Assembly: GCA_949987705.1 (NCBI GenBank)
Contig: OX465281.1
Span: forward strand, 29,186,942 to 29,250,941
Source of the DNA: Thereva unica
Taxonomy: Eukaryota; Arthropoda; Insecta; Diptera; Therevidae
DNA length: 64,000 nt
Direction: 5' to 3'
Made by a program: the position numbers and the translations under genes. Shown piece by piece: positions 44,351-54,978 of this stretch (positions within the stretch are counted from its first letter, which is position 1; every line of letters begins with the position of its first letter). The notes under the pieces were generated by a model. That model made no database searches. It was not told the origin of the DNA and saw only the letters and a program-made list of their open reading frames with translations.

Positions 44351-46793
44351 GATAGAACTAGTGGATTACGTATACGATAGGCCTTAGTGTTCACCATGTG
44401 GCGTGCCCCCTCATTCCTTAAAAAAAACCTTGAAACCATTTCTCCGGTTACAAAATATGGATGTCAAGGCACATCCGGACAAGCTGAATATAAACAGCTA
44501 TTCCAAGATAACACAGTTTCAGATTCAAACATTTATTTGATTTCTATAGCTCCGGAAACAGTTGGAAATCGATATCATAGGCGGTTGAGGGAAAACTATT
44601 GTTTGAAAATATGCGACTGCAGTTTAGATGTTGTTGATGTTTCTTAAAAACAACAACATTATTACTCAAATAGAAACATTAATACCAGAAAAAATAAAAT
44701 ACAATGGTACTGAATTATATTTGAGACATAGTTTAACTCTGTGTATGATTGGCGAAAGAACTATGCTATAACTGACACTAAATATTATCACCGATGTTAT
44801 CTGTGTCATTTGAAGTCAAAAATACTTTAATAAGATATCTATTAATATGTCCAAAAAAAATATCAACAGATTTTTTAAATTTTGGATTATCTTCACATGC
44901 ATAATTAAAAATATAAAGCTTCAGTAATTGTTAATCATGTTTTTTCTTCGATTCCTTCAAATTTTTAAACGTTTAAATCAGTCAATAAGTTTTGGCCAAA
45001 AATTTAAGAAAATCCGCCTGTGTGCGACAGTACTCCGGGCCTCAAGAGTAGGGCTGGCTCGCCGGGGGGGTCGTGGGTTGGTGAGAACCCGGAAGTACCA
45101 TCCAACTTGCTGCATCACCAGCAGACAGGAGCGCCTCCCTTCAAGGCGATCGTCGAGAGCCTATATTAATCGAGTCGGGTACCTGAAAAAAAAAGTTCCG
45201 GAGAGATAACCATCGTCCACCGCTAAGCCATCAAGACTCTAGCCCTTCATCATCTCCAATGGTAAATTTTTTTCCTTAAGAAACATTACTTTAATTCGTT
45301 TTAAAAGATTATTTGTTTTTATTTAACTTCATCAATGTTGTTTTTTTCTTTTCTGTTTAACAGCACATGTATAATAAACGCCACAAAAAGATGAACACTT
45401 AACTCTATGACAAAAGTCGACAGCTATGAACTAATTGACAGAAAAAAAAAACCCGTCCTGGCCAGTACGCGTCTCCTTTCACAAACAGTGTCAATTCCTG
45501 TTAACACATACTTCAACAGACATTGAAAAGAAAAAAAGAAAATTGTAGGCAATAACTATCTAAGAAAATCTTTGTGTACAACATTCAACAAAAAAAACCA
45601 ACAATCAATGATTTAACGTCATACACAAAAGCAATGACCACAACATCATAAAAAAAATTTGCCACGACGCAGAAAGTTGCTAGGATATACCACTATATTA
45701 AAATCCTATTAACCAAACCAAAATTATCCTATCAATAATACTTAAATAATACTTTCTTTTTTGTTTTTTTTTTTAGGTAAGGTAATGAAAAATAATGTTA
45801 AACAGATTGTTAAACATGGAACAATGTCACATCAAAATTATCTCAAAAAAACTAATGAGCCTTAATAAAATTAACTTCAAAAAAAAAAGATATTTAGTTC
45901 TTCCAAATAGACTCTTCTCCAGTAAAAATTCATCATGTCCACCTCAACTTATGTGTATGTCCCTGGTAAAAAGACCCGCTTATCTGCATATTTCAGAACC
46001 AATCTCTTGCTCTAATCAACGTCCATATCACCTAACTTATCACCTAGATTACCTTAGAATTCTTCCTTGGCTTAAGAACCACCTTAACAACACCCAACCT
46101 TCTTTCGGTCGTCCTTACTTCGACTACCGCAGCCAATCCTGTGATTACCACCAAATGTTTACAGGAGTTCAGCAGAGCTCCGTACTTGTAACTTGAAATT
46201 CAGTCCGGGGTTGGCCGACCACTTCTTCCCAAAGCCAGATTATCCTTCAGAGATGCTCCTTCCGGTTTTCTCTTCCAGAAATTTTTTTTTTTTTATCCAG
46301 CCAGAAATTGCATCAACTTTATTTTCCAGAAAAAAAACCTCGTCAGTTTGAAAGAACCTCTTCAAAAAAATATAGGACAGGTAAACTGTATTTTCCAAAC
46401 GTTTAAATCTTCTTTTTCAGAATCTTTTTCAAAAAAAATAAATTTCCAGCTCCAAGCCAGATCAAAACGTTTTTTTCTTTTTTTTCCTCAAAAAAAATTT
46501 TCCGTCCTATCTCTAATATATCTCAAATCAGACCCCCCAGAAAATCACAATTTTTTCAATTTGTTTTTTTTTTCGATTTCTCGACGTACTTATTTTTTTT
46601 TCTCAGTCACAAAAAAAATTTTTAGTCAGTGGATAACGGGTGATTTTGTTGTCCTTATTAATAACGGGTGATTATTTTACTAGGACTGCCGTTACAATCC
46701 CTCGGCTCCACAAACCCGACTTGCGAGGGAGTGAGGAGCCGAAAAAAACAAAACGGCCTGATTTGGTGTTTTGGGATAATCTCAATGACTACG

Positions 46794-46864
46794 ACTGAAG
46801 GTGTGGCTCGACCCATAACCCTGAGATTCAGAGTTTTATGCTCCAGCTATTGAGCTAGCCGGGC
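46794..46864 (-). pseudogene. tRNA-Lys-like sequence in E2, between pol and 3' LTR
   Basis: On the minus strand, GCCCGGCTAGCTCAATAGC, then GGAGCATAAAACTCTGAATC, then TCAGGGTTATGGGTCGAGCC follows animal tRNA-Lys(CTT) closely to the T arm. The anticodon CTT reads CTG. The T-loop lacks one T, so the B box is weakened, and the 3' acceptor strand is lost after CACAC. It lies 76 bases after the pol stop and 97 bases before the LTR, the same relative site as in E1. Confidence 0.88.
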
Positions 46865-46939
46865 ACTATAGCAATACCGGAACAAAAAAAATTTTTGAGA
46901 AGTATGAAATCCAACAAGTGGCTTCGACGAGGATGATGG

Positions 46940-49900
46940 TTATTTCCGGAGGTCCTTTTCATGGTATATTCCTATCGGTCTACCTTCCATGTCCTCCAGC
47001 TCGAATCGACAGCTCCCCAGTTTTCGCCTAACGCGAGCTTTGATAAATTTGTCGGCGAGTTTGGCGCTAAATCGATCAGCTTTTCTACTAACGGCAAACG
47101 TTCGTCGGTATACCACTTGCCCGGGTGATAACTCTACTACTCTACTACGCAGATTGTAAGTTTTCTCGTGTCTCGTGTGGGCCTCAGCCAGATGCTGTTC
47201 CACGCGTTCCTGCAGCGCTTGCCGACGGTCTGCAGCGGGCAGCACCGCCACGTCTTCTTGTAGTGCTCCTAATACTCTTAGAAGCGGATAAGCTGACCCG
47301 TGGAGGATCATGTGGGATCCGAACAAGGCATGATAAGGTGAGGTTCCAATTGATTCGTGATGGGCACTTCGGAAGGCACACTCTATTGACGACAGGTTGA
47401 GGTCCCAATCTCTGTGATCTTTGCCTAAATACGCCCGAATAGCGGCCAAAAGAGATCGGTTGAGCCGCTCGGAGGCGTTGGCTTGGGGAGAATGTACAGC
47501 GGCAAATTTGTGTTGGATGCCGTAATCGTTCATCAACTTTGTAAACTCGTGAGAAGTAAAATGCCTGCCATTATCGGAGAATATGACCTCGGGAACCCCG
47601 AAGGTATGGAAAATTCTCTTCTCCAGGAAATTCACCGCGGCCTTAGTTGTCTCGCCAAGTACCGGATGAAGAAAACTGAATTTGGTGAACGCATCCAACA
47701 CCACAAACACTGCTGTGTGTCCTTTTTTCGTACGTGGATACGGACCCATATAGTCGATATATAGCAATTGAAATGGTCGCTGCACCTCCATGGCCTTGCC
47801 CATGGGAGGCCGTAAGATAGTGGTTGGAGTCTTAGATGTCTTACACACTTCGCATTGCCCCACATATTTTCGAACTTGGCTTGACATGCCAGGCCAATAG
47901 TACCTTTCGCGAAGACGAAACAAGGTTTTGTGGACACCGCCATGTGAAGCTTGCGGAGGTGCGTGAGCCGACTCGATTAAAGACGCAGTCAGTTCCGAGG
48001 GTATCCATAATTTCCACGTCATGTCGTCCGCAACCGTGTCTCCCGTACGTGGTGACGTACGGTGAAAAACATACCCCTCAGAAACACGCAAATCTGGTAG
48101 TTGTGGGGTGGCGCTCAAGATTCGTTCAGCCAGTTGTGTATATTCGGGAGACCTAAAAGCCGAGGAGTCCATGTCTACATCGCGACAAAAAGAGATGTCG
48201 TCCACGCAGTCCCGGCGCGACAAAGCGTCCGGCACCACGTTTTGACTTCCCTTTCGGTGTTCGATCGTGAACACGAACCCCTGGAGCTTTAGGCTCCATC
48301 TTGCCAGTCGACCGTTCAGCTCTTTCTGACTCATGAGCCACTTCAGACTCGCATGGTCAGTAATCACCGTGAATGCTTGTCCCTCTACGTATGCTCTAAA
48401 CTTTTTTATACTCAGTACAGCGGCGTAACATTCAAGTTCCGTGATGGTGTAGTTTCGCTGTGCTGTGTTCAGTTTCTTAGACATGTAAGAAATGGGATGT
48501 TCTCCTCCCACACTATCTCGCTGAAACAGCACGCTTCCCACACCACTTCGGCTAGCATCGCACTGAATATAAAAACGTTTAGAAAAATCCGGAGTGACTA
48601 GCAACGGAGCTTCGGTCATAAGCCGTTTTAACTTCTCGAAGGATTGCTGGGCCTCGTCAGACCATCGGAATGGCTTGGTTTTTAAACAATCCGTGACTGG
48701 AGAAGCCACGCTAGCATAATTGTGGATGAAGCGTTGATACCACCCCGTCATTCCCAAAAATCTCCTAACCTGCTTATGAGATTTAGGAGTTGGAAATTCC
48801 GTGATGGCCGTCACCTTTGCAGGATCCGTTTTCAACGTTCCGTCCCCAATTATGAAGCCAAGATACTTTACTTCAGTCACGCAAAATTTACACTTGTTCA
48901 GGTTGATGGTCAACCCTGCCCTACGCAAGCAGCCAGCAACCTCATCGAGAAGACGTACATGTGAGTCAAAGTCTGGTGATACCACGAGTAGATCGTCTAG
49001 ATAGACAAATACGTTTTCACGGAGATGTCCTGGAATAGCCTTGTCCATTAAACGGCACATACGCTGTGGCGCGTTACATAGACCAAATGGCATCACTGTA
49101 AATTGATACAGTGGACGACCGGGGACAGTGAAGGCTGTCCTCTCTCGGGACTTCTTTTCCAGCGGGATTTGCCAGAACGCGTCCTTCAGGTCCAAACTGG
49201 TGATGTACTTGGTGTCTTGGAGACGACCCAGTAGACCATCAATGTGTGGAAGAGGGTAAGCGTCCTTAACAGTGACAGAGTTCACTTTCCGCGAATCAAG
49301 GCACAGGCGTACCTTCCCTGGCTTGCGCACCAACACCACCGGTGAATTCCAAGGACTATTGGACGGCTCAATTACCCCCAGAGATAACATCCTGTCTAAC
49401 TCACCATACATTAGCGTCTGTATGGCCGGTGAGACAGGATAATGTCTCTGCTTTATGGGAACGGAGTCACCGGTGTCGATGATGTGCTCCTCAAGGTTAG
49501 TTTTCCCCAGTCCTAAGACGTCAAATGAGGGAAACCTGGCCTTTACTTCCTCCAACTGTTGGCATTGCTTCGACGTTAAGTCATGCACTTTGCAAGGTGC
49601 CTTTGGAGTCGACAACTCGCTAACTATGTGGGGCGCGATTTCGAATAATTTCCAGAAATCGATCCCGAGATAAAGTCTTTGGCTGAGACTGGGTACCACA
49701 AAGATGGTCATTTGCCGGGTCCGTCCTCCAAAGGAGACGGGGATCTGAACATAACCTTTTACTCTCTGTGGACTTCCGTCCGCCACTTGCAAACAAGTTT
49801 GCAAGGAATAAAACTTGATCTCGGGGTGATCCTTCAGAAAAGATTCGGCCTCCCTTCCCAGACAGGTGATACTCGCTCCACTGTCCAGTAAACCAGTCAC

Positions 49901-50314
49901 CTCTTCATTCGCTAAGTAGACCTTAACGAACGGACGATCATCTGCCAAATCCGAAATAATAGCGGAAATTACTTTCCGTGCCAGAAATTTCTTGTCTCTC
50001 GCTCGGTTCCGAAACTCCGTAAGGGATTTAGTGGATGCCACCTGAGGAGGCTCCGAAAAAATACGGTTCCGAGCTATGGTATAATTCTTCCAACGCAACA
50101 GAAATGCCTGTCGCACCTCTGACGAGGGAAAAGTTGGAAGAGAGTCTGTGTTTGTCCAGTCCGGTAATTGCGAGCGGGTCTCGCTATCGTCTAGGTCATG
50201 GCTGAGGACGGGAGAGGTTAATGCGGGCGCGAGTTCCCGTTGTTCCTCGCACCCCTCGCGCTGTTTCCCATACATACGGGACAACGCGTAGAAACGGTAC
50301 CTGGCTTGCCACAT
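46940..50314 (-). CDS. pol: E2 Pol polyprotein (protease, RT, RNase H, integrase)
   Basis: The open frame is 1124 codons, about the same length as in E1. In order: protease LLDSGASITCLG, RT with YLDDLLVVSPDF, RNase H with QCDASRSG and HASLKWLM, an HHCC integrase finger (SHGG...QCEVCKTS), and the catalytic triad in LLYIDYMGPYP, FSDNGRHFTS and NASERLNRS (D,D35E). It ends GIYHEKDLRK. It is strongly similar to the E1 Pol throughout but clearly a distinct element. Translation should enter by -1 frameshift at 50263-50269 rather than at the first ATG. No stop or frameshift is seen inside, so the enzyme set looks complete. Confidence 0.96.
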   Translation of the reverse strand: MWQARYRFYALSRMYGKQREGCEEQRELAPALTSPVLSHDLDDSETRSQLPDWTNTDSLPTFPSSEVRQAFLLRWKNYTIARNRIFSEPPQVASTKSLTEFRNRARDKKFLARKVISAIISDLADDRPFVKVYLANEEVTGLLDSGASITCLGREAESFLKDHPEIKFYSLQTCLQVADGSPQRVKGYVQIPVSFGGRTRQMTIFVVPSLSQRLYLGIDFWKLFEIAPHIVSELSTPKAPCKVHDLTSKQCQQLEEVKARFPSFDVLGLGKTNLEEHIIDTGDSVPIKQRHYPVSPAIQTLMYGELDRMLSLGVIEPSNSPWNSPVVLVRKPGKVRLCLDSRKVNSVTVKDAYPLPHIDGLLGRLQDTKYITSLDLKDAFWQIPLEKKSRERTAFTVPGRPLYQFTVMPFGLCNAPQRMCRLMDKAIPGHLRENVFVYLDDLLVVSPDFDSHVRLLDEVAGCLRRAGLTINLNKCKFCVTEVKYLGFIIGDGTLKTDPAKVTAITEFPTPKSHKQVRRFLGMTGWYQRFIHNYASVASPVTDCLKTKPFRWSDEAQQSFEKLKRLMTEAPLLVTPDFSKRFYIQCDASRSGVGSVLFQRDSVGGEHPISYMSKKLNTAQRNYTITELECYAAVLSIKKFRAYVEGQAFTVITDHASLKWLMSQKELNGRLARWSLKLQGFVFTIEHRKGSQNVVPDALSRRDCVDDISFCRDVDMDSSAFRSPEYTQLAERILSATPQLPDLRVSEGYVFHRTSPRTGDTVADDMTWKLWIPSELTASLIESAHAPPQASHGGVHKTLFRLRERYYWPGMSSQVRKYVGQCEVCKTSKTPTTILRPPMGKAMEVQRPFQLLYIDYMGPYPRTKKGHTAVFVVLDAFTKFSFLHPVLGETTKAAVNFLEKRIFHTFGVPEVIFSDNGRHFTSHEFTKLMNDYGIQHKFAAVHSPQANASERLNRSLLAAIRAYLGKDHRDWDLNLSSIECAFRSAHHESIGTSPYHALFGSHMILHGSAYPLLRVLGALQEDVAVLPAADRRQALQERVEQHLAEAHTRHEKTYNLRSRVVELSPGQVVYRRTFAVSRKADRFSAKLADKFIKARVRRKLGSCRFELEDMEGRPIGIYHEKDLRK

Positions 50315-51324
50315 CTATAGCAAAACAGGTTGCGTGTTTCCGACGAGCAGTCCATAAACAAGTGGCCCTGTTGGTGACAATTCCAACAAGTCACAACTCG
50401 ACGTCTGCCTGGGGAACTGGGTCGTGTGACCTCCTCAACCGCAGAGTCAAATTCGTCACCTATTGGCTGTCCGTCTGGACATCGGTTGACAGACTCGATT
50501 TCATGAATTTTAGGAACTTGCCGACGGTCCTGGCGTCTTTGCTCTTGCCACCGTTCGGCCCTTAAGCAAGCTTCACGCAGCTGACGCATGTTATCAAATC
50601 GCTGACCGACGACTACTGTGCCCAGAGTCCCGTTCAGGTTGTCTGACACAATCTCGACCAGCTCTGGTTCCGGCATAGGAGTGGCCATCCGGTTGTACAA
50701 AGCCAACACCTTTGACACATACACGTCATATGTGTCCCTATCTTGCCGACATTCCAACATCCGCTTCACTATCTGATAATCGGACTCTCTCCTCCTGAAC
50801 TGACTGGTCAGGTGGCTCCTCACGTCCTTCCACTCGGGATCCCTAACCTGACGACGAAATTGGGACCAGTACCAATCCTCGGCCCTGCCTCTCAACAAAG
50901 ACGAGATGTTCCGACATACCTCGGACTGGCTGATCCATTCATCCCTGGCCCGAGTTTCCACTCGAAACAGGAACTCTTCCGCTGATAACTCATTGTCATC
51001 ACCGGAAAACTTAATGTTCCAAGCGGACACTGGGGACCTTCGCTTGGTGTCGAAATGCGGAGCCTCCCGCCGCAGTGCCGATTGTGAACGCTCCCTGGTT
51101 GCCTCGTATTCCCCTTGTTCAATGGCGACTGGTTCCGCCTGCCGACGGGTGTCCATCCTCATCTGTTCCAGCTCCTGCTGGAGCAACGTCACTTGCGCAG
51201 CTAAAGTTCGAACCATCGCGGGCTGTTCTTCTATCTCACTATCTATACCACCTGGTGCTTCCCCTGCCCCCTCAGTATCGGAAAGTTCCGGGGCGAGATC
51301 TTTTTTTCTTCTGGTAGTGGGCAT
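50218..51324 (-). CDS. gag: E2 Gag polyprotein
   Basis: This 368-aa Gag begins MPTTR, like E1. It has a Glu/Gln-rich predicted coiled-coil stretch near residues 45-70 and a capsid-like core (SAEEFLFRVETRARDE, AEDWYWSQFRR). The nucleocapsid has CWNCHQQGHLFMDC (CCHC) and CYRCGKPGTVSTRC, where Thr replaces His. The shared Thr in E1 and E2 shows the second knuckle is atypical by descent. The C-terminus overlaps pol, and the frameshift site lies about 17 codons before its stop. It would package the RNA into cytoplasmic particles. Confidence 0.94.
   Translation of the reverse strand: MPTTRRKKDLAPELSDTEGAGEAPGGIDSEIEEQPAMVRTLAAQVTLLQQELEQMRMDTRRQAEPVAIEQGEYEATRERSQSALRREAPHFDTKRRSPVSAWNIKFSGDDNELSAEEFLFRVETRARDEWISQSEVCRNISSLLRGRAEDWYWSQFRRQVRDPEWKDVRSHLTSQFRRRESDYQIVKRMLECRQDRDTYDVYVSKVLALYNRMATPMPEPELVEIVSDNLNGTLGTVVVGQRFDNMRQLREACLRAERWQEQRRQDRRQVPKIHEIESVNRCPDGQPIGDEFDSAVEEVTRPSSPGRRRVVTCWNCHQQGHLFMDCSSETRNLFCYRCGKPGTVSTRCPVCMGNSARGARNNGNSRPH
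50225..50269 (-). promoter_or_regulatory. -1 ribosomal frameshift signal between E2 gag and pol
   Basis: On the minus strand G GGA AAC (50269-50263) is in the gag frame (Met-Gly-Asn). Eight bases on, GGGTGCGAG (50254-50246) pairs with CTCGCGCCC (50233-50225): nine base pairs including one U-G. The geometry matches E1. Confidence 0.9.
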
Positions 51325-52705
51325 CTTCGTGCCTTATCACCTATATCTCGTAACTTGTTGGTCTCGATGCGGTTTGTACCAATGGTTCCGTGTAACTATT
51401 CTGGGATTATCACCGGTTCGTTATGCGCTGTGTCACTGGTGAGACGTCTTGCAATTGGATATATAAAAATTACTATCTTTTATCGGTATTTCTCTGGATT
51501 ACAGAGTTTCTTTTCCAAAGTCCCTTATATTATACTAACCCTAAACACGTACTACACGAACAAAACTAATCCGTAATAAATCTATCTTATTAACGAAGTC
51601 CTCCTACAGCCATAAAAACCAACGGACTAAATCTTCAAACTCAGGCTGCAAAGCTAATTCCACTTAATGCAACCACAAATCTAGGCTTCTATCGTATACT
51701 ATTCCTCTATCAGCGAAAAGACAATCTCAAAAATTATAAATATGGCAGCAGCGGAACGATCTCTCTCTCCGAAAACTCTTGGGTGGTCGAAGTCAACGGT
51801 GACAGTCAGTGGTGAGTCTAAAATAATATCGCAACTTGACTTTCGAAAACCTACATGTACGATCCATGAAACAAAACGCTAACAGATACTCATCACTACA
51901 AGAAAAAATCTAAAGCCACCACCAAGAGTGCCATCGATGACCACGGTTGCACCCCACGACACCACTACTTCATTCATAGGGGCAAGTTCATCGAAGAGGA
52001 AGGCGGTGAAGCAACCAACTTCCCTCCAACAAACTAGTCCTATTTCCAGCACTTCACATCCCCCTTCAGGAGACGCCCCCGAAACAAGAAGGAAACTTCT
52101 TCCACAAATTAAAAAAATTTAGACATCCATTCGCTGTCCACCCACGACTGAGCTGCAACTCTGCAAGCCTTCAGGAAGGATGGACCAGCAGAGCAGAAAG
52201 GAAAAAGGAACAAAAGAAGCTAAAGAAACATATGAAGTCCTGCTCTCAGTCCGACGCAGTGGCAGGCGATATCACGCCTGGTACCAAAGACGCCGAACCA
52301 AGGGATAGGGGGTTTATTGACCACTGGCCTCACATCCCTGCATAGCCAAGCGATAGCACACTTGTTAGCAAGTCAAGGAATTGGCGCCAGGGCTTGAAGT
52401 AGAAAAAAAACCAAAGGTGGAAGAAGCTACTGCAGTATGAAATAGACGAAAGGTGAAAACAACTGAAAATAAACTCAGAATTTAGACAAAATTTAAAGAA
52501 ACTGGTAGGGACTAAGTCATCGCAGTACTAGCTTAGCCCCTGACGAGCCGACTAAGTATTTAGTGGTGATGCATCTCAAAATCGAACAAACTTTCAAAAA
52601 AAATTTCAGCCGTGAAAGCCTTCCTGGTATGCCAAACATACCGAAAAAAAATTTAAATAACTTTAACACAACATTTGGTCCGTGCAGGACTGTAGAGGGC
52701 CTAAA
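51325..52705 (-). promoter_or_regulatory. E2 5' leader
   Basis: This is untranslated sequence between the primer site and gag. On the minus strand it carries CAGGCGTGATATCGCCTG (52280-52263), the same 18-nt hairpin found four times in E1, followed as there by a CACTGCG motif. Little else of the leader aligns with E1. A 68-codon frame starts at the ATG overlapping the primer site but has no counterpart in E1 beyond MAPN. Confidence 0.7.
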
Positions 52706-52722
52706 GCCCTCGTTGGGCGCCA
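52706..52722 (-). promoter_or_regulatory. E2 primer-binding site, tRNA-Lys type
   Basis: TGGCGCCCAACG, two bases after the LTR end on the minus strand, complements the 3' end of tRNA-Lys(CTT) over 12 bases. Confidence 0.88.
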
Positions 52723-52724
52723 TT

Positions 52725-54513
52725 TGTAATGTGAACCTAGGGTTGGTTGCCCGAAGAGGCCAACCTCAGATCCACACCCAAAAAAACCAACATAACAATT
52801 TGGACACAAAACTTTCACAAAAACCACCTGAAAATTAAACCGACAGTACTCCGGGCCTCAAGAGTAGGGCTGGCTCGCCGGGGGGGTCGTGGGTTGGTGA
52901 GAACCCGGAAGTACCATCCAACTTGCTGCATCACCAGCAGACAGGAGCGCCTCCCTTCAAGGCGATCGTCGAGAGCCTATATTAATCGAGTCGGGTACCT
53001 GAAAAAAAAAGTTCCGGAGAGATAACCATCGTCCACCGCTAAGCCATCAAGACTCTAGCCCTTCATCATCTCCAATGGTAAATTTTTTTCCTTAAGAAAC
53101 ATTACTTTAATTCGTTTTAAAAGATTATTTGTTTTTATTTAACTTCATCAATGTTGTTTTTTTCTTTTCTGTTTAACAGCACATGTATAATAAACGCCAC
53201 AAAAAGATGAACACTTAACTCTATGACAAAAGTCGACAGCTATGAACTAATTGACAGAAAAAAAAAACCCGTCCTGGCCAGTACGCGTCTCCTTTCACAA
53301 ACAGTGTCAATTCCTGTTAACACATACTTCAACAGACATTGAAAAGAAAAAAAGAAAATTGTAGGCAATAACTATCTAAGAAAATCTTTGTGTACAACAT
53401 TCAACAAAAAAAACCAACAATCAATGATTTAACGTCATACACAAAAGCAATGACCACAACATCATAAAAAAAATTTGCCACGACGCAGAAAGTTGCTAGG
53501 ATATACCACTATATTAAAATCCTATTAACCAAACCAAAATTATCCTATCAATAATACTTAAATAATACTTTCTTTTTTGTTTTTTTTTTTAGGTAAGGTA
53601 ATGAAAAATAATGTTAAACAGATTGTTAAACATGGAACAATGTCACATCAAAATTATCTCAAAAAAACTAATGAGCCTTAATAAAATTAACTTCAAAAAA
53701 AAAAGATATTTAGTTCTTCCAAATAGACTCTTCTCCAGTAAAAATTCATCATGTCCACCTCAACTTATGTGTATGTCCCTGGTAAAAAGACCCGCTTATC
53801 TGCATATTTCAGAACCAATCTCTTGCTCTAATCAACGTCCATATCACCTAACTTATCACCTAGATTACCTTAGAATTCTTCCTTGGCTTAAGAACCACCT
53901 TAACAACACCCAACCTTCTTTCGGTCGTCCTTACTTCGACTACCGCAGCCAATCCTGTGATTACCACCAAATGTTTACAGGAGTTCAGCAGAGCTCCGTA
54001 CTTGTAACTTGAAATTCAGTCCGGGGTTGGCCGACCACTTCTTCCCAAAGCCAGATTATCCTTCAGAGATGCTCCTTCCGGTTTTCTCTTCCAGAAATTT
54101 TTTTTTTTTTATCCAGCCAGAAATTGCATCAACTTTATTTTCCAGAAAAAAAACCTCGTCAGTTTGAAAGAACCTCTTCAAAAAAATATAGGACAGGTAA
54201 ACTGTATTTTCCAAACGTTTAAATCTTCTTTTTCAGAATCTTTTTCAAAAAAAATAAATTTCCAGCTCCAAGCCAGATCAAAACGTTTTTTTCTTTTTTT
54301 TCCTCAAAAAAAATTTTCCGTCCTATCTCTAATATATCTCAAATCAGACCCCCCAGAAAATCACAATTTTTTCAATTTGTTTTTTTTTTTCGATTTCTCG
54401 ACGTACTTATTTTTTTTTCTCAGTCACAAAAAAAATTTTTAGTCAGTGGATAACGGGTGATTTTGTTGTCCTTATTAATAACGGGTGATTATTTTACTAG
54501 GACTGCCGTTACA
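52725..54513 (-). repeat. E2 5' LTR (1789 bp), uninterrupted
   Basis: This is the empty-site counterpart of the 3' LTR. On the plus (antisense) strand there are splice-like signals: a donor in AATGGTAAAT near 53074, and acceptors in GTTTAACAG near 53179 and TTTTTTAG near 53592. These precede the 133-codon frame 53611-54012. No product is recognised. Confidence 0.95.
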
Positions 54514-54556
54514 AGTGCACTTGTTTAGAAATATCGCCTCTGGGGCAATTAATTTA

Positions 54557-54975
54557 GGCGAGAAACACAATTGGAGCTTTTCTGCCAGCTTGAGCTTTTC
54601 GCATATGGAGCACCAGGCATCTGCTCACAATAACAGCTTCAGCTTTTCGGTCAGCCGAAATGCCAGCGCGAGCTTTACGAAATTTAAAATTTTGAGCTGG
54701 CTGCTGTCATTATCTTCTTCTTGATCTAATTTTTTAGGATTATGTTGTCATTTAAAATGGAAAAAAGCTAATGGAACTAGTGAAAGAGAGGTCCTTACGC
54801 CTAAGGAAATTTCTAATACTATGTATAAACATTAATACTTTTGTTTGACAATTCCAAAGGAAACCAGGCTGTTAATTGTCAAGCCCTAATTGTGCCTTTG
54901 CCGACTTTTTAGGTAGCGCGAACATTACAAGCCAGCCGAAAAGCTGGCAGAAAAGCACCAATTGTGTTTCTCGCC
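54557..54975. mobile_element. 419-bp MITE with TTA target duplication
   Basis: Inverted ends of about 34 bases start GGCGAGAAACACAATTGG and continue with GCTTTTCTGCCAGCT. TTA flanks both sides (54554-54556, 54976-54978). The interior is rich in AGCTTTT motifs. PIF/Harbinger-like. Confidence 0.9.
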
Positions 54976-54978
54976 TTA

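Larger units (their letters stand above)
42844..45024. mobile_element. TIR transposon D1 (2181 bp) inside the E2 3' LTR
   Basis: Perfect 16-bp ends CACACAGGCGGATTTT and AAAATCCGCCTGTGTG. Imperfect similarity extends to about 38 bases, including GGCCAAAAC. CGAC is duplicated at 42840-42843 and 45025-45028, and the intact LTR at 52836 shows the empty site. No transposase was recognised in its short frames, so it is probably non-autonomous. The superfamily is unassigned; a 4-bp duplication fits only some superfamilies. Confidence 0.92.
42724..46696 (-). repeat. E2 3' LTR, interrupted by transposon D1
   Basis: It matches 52725-54513 apart from D1 (42844-45024) with its CGAC duplication, a 1-base T-run difference near 46562/54380, and an A/C change near 42781/52786. 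A 133-codon frame on the opposite (plus) strand (45795-46196) recurs identically in the other LTR (53611-54012). It has no known domain, and the identity follows from the youth of the LTRs. Confidence 0.95.
42724..54513 (-). mobile_element. Ty3/gypsy-type LTR retrotransposon E2, complete, split by transposon D1
   Basis: It is bounded by LTRs that begin TGTAACGG and end TTACA on the minus strand. The 4-bp duplication AGTG flanks it (42720-42723, 54514-54517). On the minus strand it reads: LTR, tRNA-Lys primer site, 1.4-kb leader, gag, frameshift, pol, tRNA-Lys-like sequence, LTR. Net of the 2185-bp D1 insertion, the LTRs are 1789 and 1788 bp and differ at only a few places that I can see, so the insertion is recent. 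gag and pol are open. Confidence 0.96.

Noticed and set aside
45795..46196. Duplicated host gene (133 codons, also 53611-54012)
   Set aside because: Both copies lie in the two LTRs of E2, so the duplication is explained by retrotransposition.
52747..53025. Arg-rich 92-codon frame in the LTR (also 44928-45209)
   Set aside because: Part of LTR sequence; in the other LTR the N-terminal part is D1 sequence, so no single protein is conserved.
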